64,000 bases of DNA, taken from Trachythela sp. YZ-2020 (Eukaryota > Cnidaria > Anthozoa > Malacalcyonacea > Clavulariidae). The stretch lies in the NCBI GenBank assembly GCA_016169945.1, contig JADLSH010000367.1:7034501-7098500 (forward strand), read 5' to 3'. The notes beneath the pieces were generated by a model. It did no database searches, had not been told where the DNA came from, and was given only the letters and a program-made list of their open reading frames with translations. Made by a program: the position numbers and the translations under genes. How positions within the stretch are numbered: position 1 is the first letter of the stretch; every line of letters starts with the position of its first letter. This document shows, piece by piece, positions 11,931-20,150 of this stretch.

Positions 11931-13440
11931 ATCCTTGCTCTTTGCCCATCAGAAACATCACGAACTGGTATTTGCTCTGCGACTTCCTCTACATCATCAC
12001 ATGTTATTTGGAAAAATTCCTGACTTGTTGTGCAAGATAGGCATTGACAAGATTTGGAACAGTTACTGCAGCAAGAATGTCCCTTATTATTTATTGCATT
12101 AGATGAAGATCCCAAATAGATCATGAGTTCCTTTCTCAAGCAACTGGTTTCTTCCCTGCAAAAAGTCCTCATCGCTTCTGTCATACCTGGTTTAATTTGT
12201 TTGTTGCAATATCATTACCATTAAAGAATAGTGAGGCATCTGCTGGCTTGCCATCTCGCCCTGCTCTACCAATTTCTTGTTAGTAGGATTCTATGGTCCT
12301 TGGTACCCCAATGTGTACAACATGTCTTATATCATGAATGTTCACTCCAATTCCAATGGCAATTGTGGCAAAAACGACACGGATCACTCTATCTTCATTC
12401 TTGCCAGTCAGTTGTTTCATGATCTCATGCTTCATCCTTTCAGTTTGTGGTGCATAACAGGCAATTTTCCGGTTTCTTCTCAGACTCGGGAAAATAGCAT
12501 CTCTCTCCAATTTCTTCCATAAATAGTTTAAAAGCATAACCACACCACTTCAGTGGCAAATATACCAGAGTGAGTGGATATGCTGTTAAACTATTCTTTA
12601 AATCTTTGGCAATTGGAAGAAGTATTGCGTCCTCTCCATAAGACGACGTTTTTCCTTTTTAATATATATATTTGGTCTATTCAAATTTGCTATCACGAGT
12701 ACAGGCTTGTCCAGTATAAGGGAATTGGTTAGTGTTTCTCTAACATGTTTCGGTGCGGTCGCAGTCAGGACTAGGAAAGGTGCGGATGGAAAAATGGAGC
12801 CTAACTGAGATAATTTACCAAAATCAGGGCGAAACTCAAATCCCCACTCGTCTATAAGGTGTCCGTCGTCAATGACACATGCAACAACACGTTGAAAAAC
12901 CTCTGACAGAAGTATTTTCCTGCCTTCTCTGCAAGAAATAAATGCTTCTGTGTGAGCAAAAGCTAATTTTGAATTTCCTTCTTTTATGTTTGTTTCGGTT
13001 TTGTTTGATAGTGATAGCATTTTCAGACCTCTCTCTTCTTCGTCACTGTCACTATCTCTTTCGCTTTCTATTCCGTCTTCCTCTTCACAACCAAGAATGT
13101 TTTTCTGTGTTACGCTAATTTTTAAGACAGCAGCTTTGATACCATGATGTTTTAGACATGTCATTTGATCTTCAAACAGTGCGTTTAACGGCGTGATGAC
13201 TAAAACGATACTTTTTCCCTCTACATCTCTGTCTCGTGCGTTCAAGAAATCGAATATGAAGGGGAGCAAGTGGAATAGAACTGAATTTCCATAGCCTGTT
13301 GGAGGGACTGCGATGGTGTCTCTATTAAGAACTAACGACTCTAACATTTTGTACTGTTTCACTTTAAGAAACAAATTATGATAGTTTGACGCATCTAAAG
13401 CGTTCCGGACCGCGTTAATAAAATAGTTCAATGAATACAT
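11931..13440 (-). pseudogene. RecQ-like DNA helicase, degraded and interrupted by LINE 1
   Basis: A superfamily 2 helicase of RecQ type. From the Met at 13440: motif I PPTGYGNS (residues 46-53, with the Walker A Lys replaced by Asn), Ia VITPLNALFEDQ, II VIDDGHLIDEW (where DEAH is usual), III LTATAP, then the second RecA domain with VVFATIAIGIGVNIHD (motif V) and QEIGRAGRDGKP (motif VI). A zinc-binding tail follows (CREETSCLRKEL, then CCSNCSKSCQC). An acidic insert (residues 119-137, DSDSDEEE) lies between Ia and II. Breaks: a frameshift near 12590, a TAA at 12280-12282 just before motif VI, and a frameshift near 12190. The gene is transcribed away from the zinc-finger/DUF6589-like gene, with 400 bp between them. 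Loss of the motif I Lys argues that this copy was inactive, perhaps before the frame breaks. Confidence 0.85.
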
Positions 13441-13842
13441 TTTTCAACTAGTGATTGTCGTTGACTGTGGAATATATCAGAACAACAAACTAGCAAAGTC
13501 ATGTATATGTATATCTATGTTATAAAAATAGCGTGATCGGGTTTCCCCTACTTTGTCAGGAAAATCCGTATTACCGAGGAAAATCCTCATACCATTTGAA
13601 TAAAATCTAAGTTTGGGAAATTCACGTGCATTCCCATGCAGGATGGATGGGCGTTGTCTTTGTTTTACTGTTCAGTGTTGTTTTCTTTTATATTTAAAAT
13701 GTTTAGTGTCAAACGATCAAAAAAGACTTAATATTTAACTGTTAATCTGCTCATTTTTGTCTTACAATGCTCCAAAAATAGTCATTTTCCCTGGCCTCAG
13801 TCTCAGGGAAAACTCGTTACGGAGGGCAACTCCCATTTACAG
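13441..13842. promoter_or_regulatory. Divergent intergenic region between helicase and zinc-finger gene
   Basis: A 400-bp region separates the two divergent genes and is the only place for both promoters. It has GGAAAATCC-type repeats (13559-13590) and ends with a splice acceptor (CCCATTTACAG, ending 13842), so the first exon of the plus-strand gene must lie in here. No defined promoter motif could be assigned. Confidence 0.4.
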
Positions 13843-14346
13843 GTTATATAATTGTAAAACTGACATCCACTTTCGTTTCTAAACATGTCTTCAAACGAAA
13901 GATCCCCTCGGAAAAGTTACTACAAAGGGAAAGTAATATATGCTGTCTTTGTGGTGACGACAAATATTCTGGCAAGTTTACAGATATTTTTAGTTCGGTT
14001 GGTATACGAAAACGGATCGCTGAAACAATAGAGAACGTAATCGGCATAGTTTACGAAGAAATCGAAGGACAGCCTACGAAAGTATGTCGCAGTTGCCAAG
14101 GAAAACTTGAAGGTTTCTCCAAATTTAAAACGTCGGCACTAAATATGTACAAGAGTATTATTGGAAAAGTAACGTCAAAGAGATGTCTTGTATTCTCTCC
14201 AAATGAGTCTGGTCCAATCACGAAAGCAAGTTGCACCTCCGACGTGGAGACCTCCTCCCTAGAGCTGACAGAAGAAAGAACCTCAAATATAGTTTCTTTG
14301 GATTCCACACATACCGAGTACATACCACACATACAGTATTTATGTT
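13843..14346 (+). pseudogene. ZAD-like C4 zinc-finger exon of a DUF6589-type gene
   Basis: From the acceptor at 13842 the open frame contains CCLCGDDKYSGKFTDIF and, about 45 residues later, KVCRSCQGKLEGFSKFK: two C-x2-C pairs spaced as in ZAD-like zinc-binding domains, which are known for protein pairing and DNA-associated roles. A CLVFSPNESGP segment follows, the usual linker seen after such fingers. The frame ends at a TAA (14344-14346), probably intron read-through or a decayed junction; the next homologous exon starts at 14865. I infer one gene with the DUF6589-like exon from order and strand, not from a proven splice. Confidence 0.65.
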
Positions 14347-14864
14347 AAAATATGCCTTGTACGTACCTATATGAACAGGCTTTGTGATTGGTTGGTTATG
14401 ACTGAATAAAAGACAATAAACTATAGAAATCGCTTTTCTAAAGAACGAGTCATAAACACTGATCACTTTTGTTTCAGAAGACCAATCACAAAACATGTTC
14501 ATATTAGGTAGGTACTTGCCGTGAACTTTGCAATATATAAAGGGAATAAATATGTGGTATGCACCCTAGAAAATTTTGAAATCTAAAAAAATAACATCTC
14601 CTGGGTTACCAACTCTGCATTCATTTTAATTAAACATTTTAAACATAAAATCACCATCAGCCCCAAATGCGGGGGGGAGGGGGGCTCACACCGACCAGTT
14701 TTAAATGCATTTCTAAAGTAGAGACAGGCAATCTAGCTACAAGTACTCTCTACCATGATGCTGAGTGCTATATACAATCTGTCAATGATGCAAAGCAGAT
14801 GTCTTGCACAACAGATAGTGTGATGTTAATCCTTTTTACACTAAAGTTATATGTATATTTCAAG

Positions 14865-15148
14865 GTGATGGAATAAGAAATAACATCAACAAGAAGCGAC
14901 TCCTCCTATATTTCAAGTCATCAGGTTCTTTCCATAATTATTCTGTTGAGATGTTCACCAGCATTGCACAAGTAGAAGCTTTGTGGTCAGAGGAGATGGC
15001 TCACAGGCTCACACGGGGACAGTATGTTAACTGGAATGGTGGTCAGGGCAAAAACATTGCTTGTGATATGGCTCAAGAGATCTGCAAGGATGTTGTTACT
15101 TTGTCACATTGTTATGGAATCGTTGAGTGTGTTTACTCTTGTAGATAA
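14865..15148 (+). pseudogene. C-terminal exon similar to DUF6589 proteins
   Basis: After a TTTCAAG acceptor (14864) the frame reads GIRNNINKKRLLLYFKSSG, then NYSVEMFTSIAQVEALWSEE, MAHRLTRGQYVNWNGGQGKN and IACDMAQEICKDV. The RTKYA-like/NGGQGKNI(A)CD pattern is what I recognise as the conserved C-terminal end of DUF6589 proteins, which are abundant in cnidarians and some fungi and are suspected to be transposon-derived. The stop is at 15146-15148. Middle exons of the protein were not found between 14347 and 14864, so this copy is either deleted internally or too decayed to read. Confidence 0.65.
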
Positions 15149-15785
15149 ATAGAGTAAACACATTGAAGGATTCGATAACAACGTGATAAAGTCAGTTGTT
15201 TTATTAAGTTCTTATTGTTTACATCACTTTAAACTAAAATACAGTAACACTTAGATGTTATATATATATATATATACAGTATATATGATTTTTAAAACAC
15301 TCCAAGCCTGTGGTATAAAGGGTACCATTGCATGGCTAAATATTTTTGGGTACTATGCTTGATGTAAATATGTATGTAGTTTTCATGGTTTAGTAGCTCA
15401 CCAAGATAAGTTCATATTAACAGACTTTATTGGGCTAAGCAACAAGAACATGCCTTTAATATTACTCTCAACATTTCAAAATTTACTTCCACTTTTGTAT
15501 ATATTGCATGTAATATAAATTGTATATCAAATTGTATAATATATATATTGTAGTGTATAGATATAAAATATATATCCCTTAGTTAATGCCAGTGTTTCAT
15601 ACCAAAACTATGTTGAATGATATGATACTGTATACTATAAATGCATATCAATTAAAAGTGTACAAACACAACTTAGTCGAAGATGAAATTGTTTCTTCAT
15701 ATAGCAACAAATACTGGCTACAACAGGAAATTTGTGATCTCAAATTGTAGACACCTTTTCAGGAGCCCTTTTTATATATATAAAC
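15149..15785. other. No gene seen; AT-rich
   Basis: AT-rich stretch with TA dinucleotide runs near 15258 and 15535. It ends at the insertion point of the 1952-bp element, whose left target copy is TATAAAC (15779-15785). Confidence 0.5.
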
Positions 15786-17737
15786 CACAGGAGGCCCAGG
15801 CTCTATTTGCCCGCGCCCGCCTGCGACTTCCTTATTACGAGGGAAGGAAGGAAACATTGAGACCAAAATAGCCCAGACTTGGCATATGTTACACGAAACT
15901 ATCCTCGATTTTTCGCCTTTAATGCATTTATTTCGAGATTAATCGATATCCCCTGCAAGAATGATACCGTACAACTCTCAAAACAACGATGCTTTAATCA
16001 AAGGGCTTAAATTCGCTCTAAAATCCGTGAGGGAATGACAAAATTTGGCAAAAATATATCCGCGTGCCCGGTTTGCTGTTAGAAACCGGAAGTCGTTGAA
16101 CAACTCAAAATACACTTCAAACCTGATTGGACAACGAATATCAACAAAAATTTCAAATATTTCTCCACTGGGAGGGGGACAGTAAGAATTTGAATCAAAA
16201 CAATCGTTGTCGGGGGAAAACCAAAACCAGTGCAAATTTATTTCTTTAAAATGTTATCCACATTAAATTCTAACGTTTTGGATCGTGAACCAGTGAATAA
16301 GAAGCGTAAGCGAGTTGGTCATTCTGATTCGTTTTATGTGTCGTTAAAAACATGGTATAAGATTGTTATTTTATATACAATAACACTTTGATATATTACA
16401 AAGTCTAATGCAAGTCGATTATATGTGTTATATATATAAACTGTAGTATGTTATTATATAAAATATGTATAATAAATTCGTATTTCACATTGCGTTTATT
16501 ATAGGATTCTCCTGAATTATCATCCATCTATAAATCTCGATGCATTTTGTTTTCGTGACGATATTTTAAAACATGCATTAGCTGAGAGTGTTTATATGGC
16601 TTATGGTTGGACTGAAACTTTAATTAAAGGCTATTGAATTCACCGTTAAAAACCTACATGCTTTGCTATAGTATTGTCATATTAACTTTATTTAAAAATA
16701 GATCTACTGTATTTATAGTTAATAAACGTGAGGGCGGTGGCTATTATTGCATTTAATGTCTTTAATACAATGTCTTGTTTACCGTTCGAAGAATAATATT
16801 CAATAAATTATGTCACAATTATAGCTATTGTTTTATATATCAAGAAAATTATTACGGTAAAAGTATATTTACTGTATTTCAAAATCTGTTTTGCCCACTG
16901 AATATTTATCCACTAACATATTTTACCATACAAAAATAACAAAAGAATTGTTGTCAAACCGCATCTTGCTTAATAATATATGTCAAAGGTACTAATACAC
17001 ATGATACTGTGCAAGAAGACAAACGTATAATCGGTAAACAATCGTATATATCAGCAACACAAAAACATATGACTATTAAATAATTGATAAGTGACTAAGG
17101 CTGAGCAGTTTAACTGTTCGATTCGATGTTCATATGAACAAGGCCATTCTTTCAATGTCCTTTTAACGTTTATATGAAACCACAATGAAAAACTGTTCAG
17201 TGACCATAATTTTACGCTGAAACATCCTACTAAATAGGGTAAACTAGCCATATTTACTGACTAAAATAAATTTGCACTGGTTTTCCCCACTGATCATCAT
17301 GGTTTTCCCCCGACAACGTTTGTTTTGATTCAAATTCTTACTGTCCCCCTCCCAGTGGAGAAATATTTGAAATTTTTGTTGATATTCGTTGTCCAATCAG
17401 GTTTGAAGTGTATTTTGAGTTGTTCAACGACTTCCGGTTTCTAACAGCAAACCGGGCACGCGGATATATTTTTGCCAAATTTTGTCATTCCCTCACCGAT
17501 TTTAGAGCGAATTTAAGCCCTTTGATTAAAGCATCGTTGTTTTGAGAGTTGTACGGTATCATTCTTGCAGGGGATATCGATTAATCTCGAAATAAATGCA
17601 TTAAAGGCGAAAAATCGAGGATAGTTTCGTGTAACATATGCCAAGTCTGGGCTATTTTGGTCTCAATGTTTCCTTCCTTCCCTCGTAATAAGGAAGTCGC
17701 AGGCGGGCGCGGGCAAATAGAGCCTGGGCCTCCTGTG
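15786..17737. mobile_element. 1952-bp TIR element with 7-bp target duplication
   Basis: Long inverted repeats of about 460 bp (15786-16241 and 17266-17737) start with CACAGGAGGCCCAGGCTC. TATAAAC flanks both sides perfectly (15779-15785 and 17738-17744). The arms are nearly identical; the right arm carries an extra short segment near 17285-17305. Both arms contain the same GGGAGGGGGACAGT box and GC-rich ends. The 1-kb centre is AT-rich and holds a possible spliced gene of 78 codons on the plus strand. A 7-bp duplication fits no superfamily that I can name with confidence. It is inserted inside the 10.4-kb transposon. Confidence 0.85.
16251..16637 (+). CDS. Possible two-exon gene inside the 1952-bp TIR element
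   Basis: Exon 1 is 16251-16354 and starts with an ATG nine bases inside the left inverted repeat's inner edge. It encodes NKKRKRVGHSDSFYVSLKT, which includes a basic cluster resembling a nuclear localisation signal. A GTATAAG donor at 16355 and an ATAG acceptor ending at 16504 define a 150-bp AT-rich intron. Exon 2 (16505-16637) joins in frame and encodes HPSINLDAFCFRDDILKHAL and YGWTETLIKGY, ending in TGA. The total is 78 codons. No homologue comes to mind. The clean splice sites, the continued frame and the central position in the element are the only support. It could be chance. Confidence 0.4.
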
Positions 17738-18163
17738 TATAAACAACATCACATATTCATTTATACAAACTTTAATAGTACTATTCGATATTCAGTGTCA
17801 CAATTGACACGACCACTACGGCAGAATATCAAAATAGAAAGAAAATATATTCTTACATAAATACTGAGTATCAATTTACCTTTTATACTTGATCTTCAAT
17901 TCCCATCACATCCCCGCTCTTGACTATCGAATAATTATTAATTCTAGCGAATACTCCGTCTTTTACACCTCAACCAACATCCGCAGTCATCAATGAATAC
18001 AAACGTATTTTTGTTTAATATTTTTTAACATTTTGAGTTCGAACTTTCATGTCCTATTTGGTGTTAAAATATTGACGACTGACGAGTTTACAGTGAAGCT
18101 CCCCCCGATATTGAATTCGCTTCAATACATCACGTGACAAAATAATCCAAAAATTTTGGATTA
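17738..18163. other. No gene seen (right interior of the 10.4-kb element)
   Basis: Sequence between the nested TIR element and the right terminal repeat. Near the right end (18131-18178) is a hairpin: CACGTGAC, then AAAATAATCC paired with GGATTATTTT, and CACGTGAC again. Confidence 0.5.
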
Positions 18164-18258
18164 TTTTGCTATCACGTGACCAGCCTTTACCAGGGCCTCG
18201 CCCGCTACCTCGGCCAGACTCAAAAAAATCGGGCGGGCGGGCCCTGGGTACGAGGTTG
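18164..18258 (-). repeat. Right terminal inverted repeat of the 10.4-kb transposon
   Basis: Exact reverse complement of 7859-7953 over 95 bases, ending CCCTGGGTACGAGGTTG, next to the TTTAGGTAG target copy. Confidence 0.9.
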
Positions 18259-18491
18259 TTTAGGTAGTAGGCGATTGATCCAGTGTTTCTGTCAAGGTTT
18301 ATTGCCGCATTGTTAATACTTGGAAAACGTCTCCTCGGACGATATGTTTTAAGGACGACTGGGGTGGCGACGCATCTACCAGGCTGATAGTCAATGTTGA
18401 GAAATTCACACAAGTCCTTGTTTAAGAGTTTGCGAAATCTCTTCACTCCCTGTTGTTTTGCCATTACTTGTAGTTCTATTAATGTTATCAT
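18259..18491 (-). pseudogene. SAP/Rho_N-like Polinton gene, 5' part
   Basis: The minus-strand frame from the Met at 18491 begins with ITLIELQVMAKQQGVKRFRK and LLNKDLCEFLNI, a short helix-turn-helix pattern like SAP or Rho N-terminal domains that bind nucleic acid. About 77 codons are native; beyond that the frame runs into the right inverted repeat of the 10.4-kb insertion. The missing 18 codons lie at 7798-7858. The uninterrupted protein would have been about 95 residues. Its role is unknown; small SAP-like proteins are common in Polinton-type elements. It would be intact but for the insertion. Confidence 0.65.
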
Positions 18492-18599
18492 TCTTTATTA
18501 ATATAAATGTTTATTTTATATTAATATTTGTAGCACTTTACATAATGGCTCTCATTATCAGCTTGTAACTACCCCATCCTCCGCCGAGTCCGAGTAATC

Positions 18600-18944
18600 T
18601 TACCGCAAGGTGTTGGTCAGATGGTTTATAATAATCTGATATATTAGGTTCTCTCGTGAATGTTCTCCGTTGTAGTTAATAACCTGTAACGCGTCTAATG
18701 CTTTGTTTGTCGCGTTTATATCCGCATTTGCATCAGACAGTTGTTGTCGTAACTCTTCTATTCTGTTTTTACTTTTCACTTGGTTTTCATACCATTTTCC
18801 CTTTGCACCGGCTAGCTTCTCTAGTGCTAGATTATGTCTTCTTATCTCACTCTCGTATCCCCCACGGTTTAATCTGCTGAATAGAAACCCAGCGCCTGCA
18901 AAGGCTACTGCGTTAAACAGCCCACCGGCTACTACACTTGTCAT
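18600..18944 (-). CDS. Small Polinton protein: N-terminal membrane segment and coiled coil
   Basis: A 114-codon frame. Residues about 4-22 (VVAGGLFNAVAFAGAGFLF) are hydrophobic and glycine/alanine-rich. A charged helical region follows (YESEIRRHNLALEKLAGAKG and RIEELRQQLSDANADINATN) that predicts a coiled coil. This looks like a virion or membrane-associated accessory protein of the element. It is on the same strand as, and ends 4 bases before, the gene that follows it upstream (stop of that gene at 18949), which points to one transcription unit. No enzymatic motif is present. Function unknown; undamaged as read. Confidence 0.65.
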   Translation of the reverse strand: MTSVVAGGLFNAVAFAGAGFLFSRLNRGGYESEIRRHNLALEKLAGAKGKWYENQVKSKNRIEELRQQLSDANADINATNKALDALQVINYNGEHSRENLIYQIIINHLTNTLR

Positions 18945-18948
18945 TTAT

Positions 18949-19185
18949 TTATGATGCTTTTTCATTCAAGGGGTTTTCTGGGAGGACCTTTTTGTCTTGA
19001 AGAATCTTTACACTGAATGTACTTACTCCAAAGGCGACGGCAAGTTTTGCTGCTCCGTTGAGTGTTGTCGGCAGACCTAGTTGTTCGCCCGTTATCTTTT
19101 TACTTAGGAATGAAACTGCAACAGCCCCTGACGTAAGGAGCGCTGCATCATAGAGTTCCTTCATTACTTCCTTCTGTGTTGTCAT
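18949..19185 (-). CDS. Small Polinton membrane protein
   Basis: A 78-codon frame starting MTTQKEVMKEL, with an alanine/glycine-rich hydrophobic stretch at about residues 15-26 (ALLTSGAVAVSF) and a second at about 45-57 (AAKLAVAFGVSTF). It is tightly packed between its neighbours on the same strand (13 bases to the gene before it, 4 to the one after), as expected for a compact viral-type gene set. No known domain. It has an open frame and no frame breaks. Confidence 0.6.
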   Translation of the reverse strand: MTTQKEVMKELYDAALLTSGAVAVSFLSKKITGEQLGLPTTLNGAAKLAVAFGVSTFSVKILQDKKVLPENPLNEKAS

Positions 19186-19198
19186 ACTTTATTATAGG

Positions 19199-19534
19199 TT
19201 AATTATCAAAACTAAGTAGGTTTTTTGATTGATCTTGTTTGCTGACTTCGTTGCTCTCGCTAGCGCTTGGTTGTTCAGATTTTTTATCCTCTCTCTTATC
19301 TTGCTTGTATGAGTAGTAAAGGCATACCAATCCGGCAAAGACTCCTACTCCAGTAACATACAGTGCATAGTTCGTTGTCTCCTTCTCCTCATCATGATCC
19401 TCACATCTCTGTTGCTCTCGTACCTTCTTTTCCTTAGCAGCTCTTGAAAGCATACCGAGTCTTTTTCCAGCCTCTACCCTTCTTGGATCATTTTCCTTCT
19501 CTACCTTTGTAATCCTTTGATTATCTTCACTCAT
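19199..19534 (-). CDS. Small Polinton protein with basic N-terminus and one transmembrane helix
   Basis: A 111-codon frame. The N-terminal half is strongly charged (DPRRVEAGKRLGMLSRAAKE). A single transmembrane helix at about residues 56-74 (NYALYVTGVGVFAGLVCLYY) is followed by a polar tail rich in Lys, Ser and Asp. The DPRRVEAGKRLG motif recurs, to my knowledge, in small proteins of cnidarian Polinton-like elements. Its role is probably structural or membrane-linked, which is inference. The frame is intact. Confidence 0.65.
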   Translation of the reverse strand: MSEDNQRITKVEKENDPRRVEAGKRLGMLSRAAKEKKVREQQRCEDHDEEKETTNYALYVTGVGVFAGLVCLYYSYKQDKREDKKSEQPSASESNEVSKQDQSKNLLSFDN

Positions 19535-19550
19535 CTCTTTATTACTTACA

Positions 19551-19800
19551 GGTAAATTTAAGTAACTTTCAAGTAACTTAGATTCTACTTAGATTTACTT
19601 TCAAGTAAATTTAAGTAACTTTCAAGTAAGTTTTAAGTAACTTTAAGTAACTCTTGGTTTTACTTAGATTCTACTTAGATTTACTTTCAAGTAAATTTAA
19701 GTAACTTTCAAGTAACTTTTAAGTAACTTTAAATAACTCTTGGTTTTACTTAGATTCTACTTAGATTTAGTTCCAAGTAACTTTAAGTAACTTTCAAAGT
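19551..19800. repeat. Degenerate tandem repeat, AAGTAACTT type
   Basis: About 250 bp built from overlapping copies of AAGTAACTTTCAAGTAA and TTACTTAGATTCTACTTAG. A block of about 107 bp is repeated once (19576 and 19663 onwards). It overlaps the 3' end of the next minus-strand gene, whose last codons may derive from it. Confidence 0.75.
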
Positions 19801-20119
19801 ACACCACAAATCTTGAAACTAGTGCTCCGCTAACTAGTGTAACGGCTAAAAGGTATAGCTCTGATGGGTATGATGTATTATCTGGTATAGTAGTAGTATG
19901 ATCGACGGTATTAGTATTTGTATTTGTACTGAAGTAGTTAACTTCATCGTTCTTACCAAACTTCATTCCACCCTCAACTAAGGTAAGGACATTGTTATAA
20001 CCCGTCACCATCTTATCAAGTATAATCATGTTGGATGGGAATAATATTATCCCAGGTGAGTAGTACCGATCAACCCCCTTTTTTGGGGTGCCGCAGGGGG
20101 TGCCGCAGGGGTGCCGCAC
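19757..20119 (-). pseudogene. Small Polinton protein with C-terminal transmembrane helix, 5' end disturbed
   Basis: The native part seems to begin at the Met at 20029 (MIILDKMVTGYNNVLTLV). It has a Thr/Asn-rich middle (YFSTNTNTNTVDHTTTIPDN) and a hydrophobic helix (ELYLLAVTLVSGALVSRFVV). Codons upstream to 20119 run into GC-rich GGGGTGCCGCA repeats and do not look native. The last codons overlap the AAGTAACTT tandem repeat. It shares strand and spacing with the three small genes before it. Function unknown. Confidence 0.5.
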
Positions 20120-20150
20120 TAATTAATATACGGGGTGCCGCAGGGGTACG
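20084..20150. repeat. GGGGTGCCGCA direct repeats at the LINE 2 5' boundary
   Basis: Four copies of GGGGTGCCGCAGGGG-type sequence in 67 bp, marking the boundary between Polinton sequence and LINE 2. They may be the start of the LINE 5' UTR. Confidence 0.6.

Larger units (their letters stand above)
7859..18258. mobile_element. 10.4-kb TIR transposon with RecQ-like helicase and ZAD/DUF6589-like genes
   Basis: The element begins and ends with CAACCTCGTACCCAGGG in inverted orientation. The inverted repeats (7859-7953 and 18164-18258) are identical over 95 bases. Flanks are TTTATGTAG (7850-7858) and TTTAGGTAG (18259-18267), a 9-bp target duplication with one mismatch. Excision in silico joins the two halves of a Polinton gene in frame, which proves a single insertion. 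Inside are two divergent genes (RecQ-like helicase minus, zinc finger plus DUF6589-like plus), both damaged, and three later insertions: a 236-bp MITE, a LINE, and a 1952-bp TIR element. A 9-bp duplication is typical of Mutator-like elements, but I see no Mutator transposase. The superfamily is left open. Confidence 0.8.

Noticed and set aside
18165..18260. The two 95-bp GC-rich copies as independent solo MITEs
   Set aside because: Neither contains a second end, they are inverted with identical outermost bases, and the outer flanks form a 9-bp duplication that restores a reading frame; one large insertion explains all of this.
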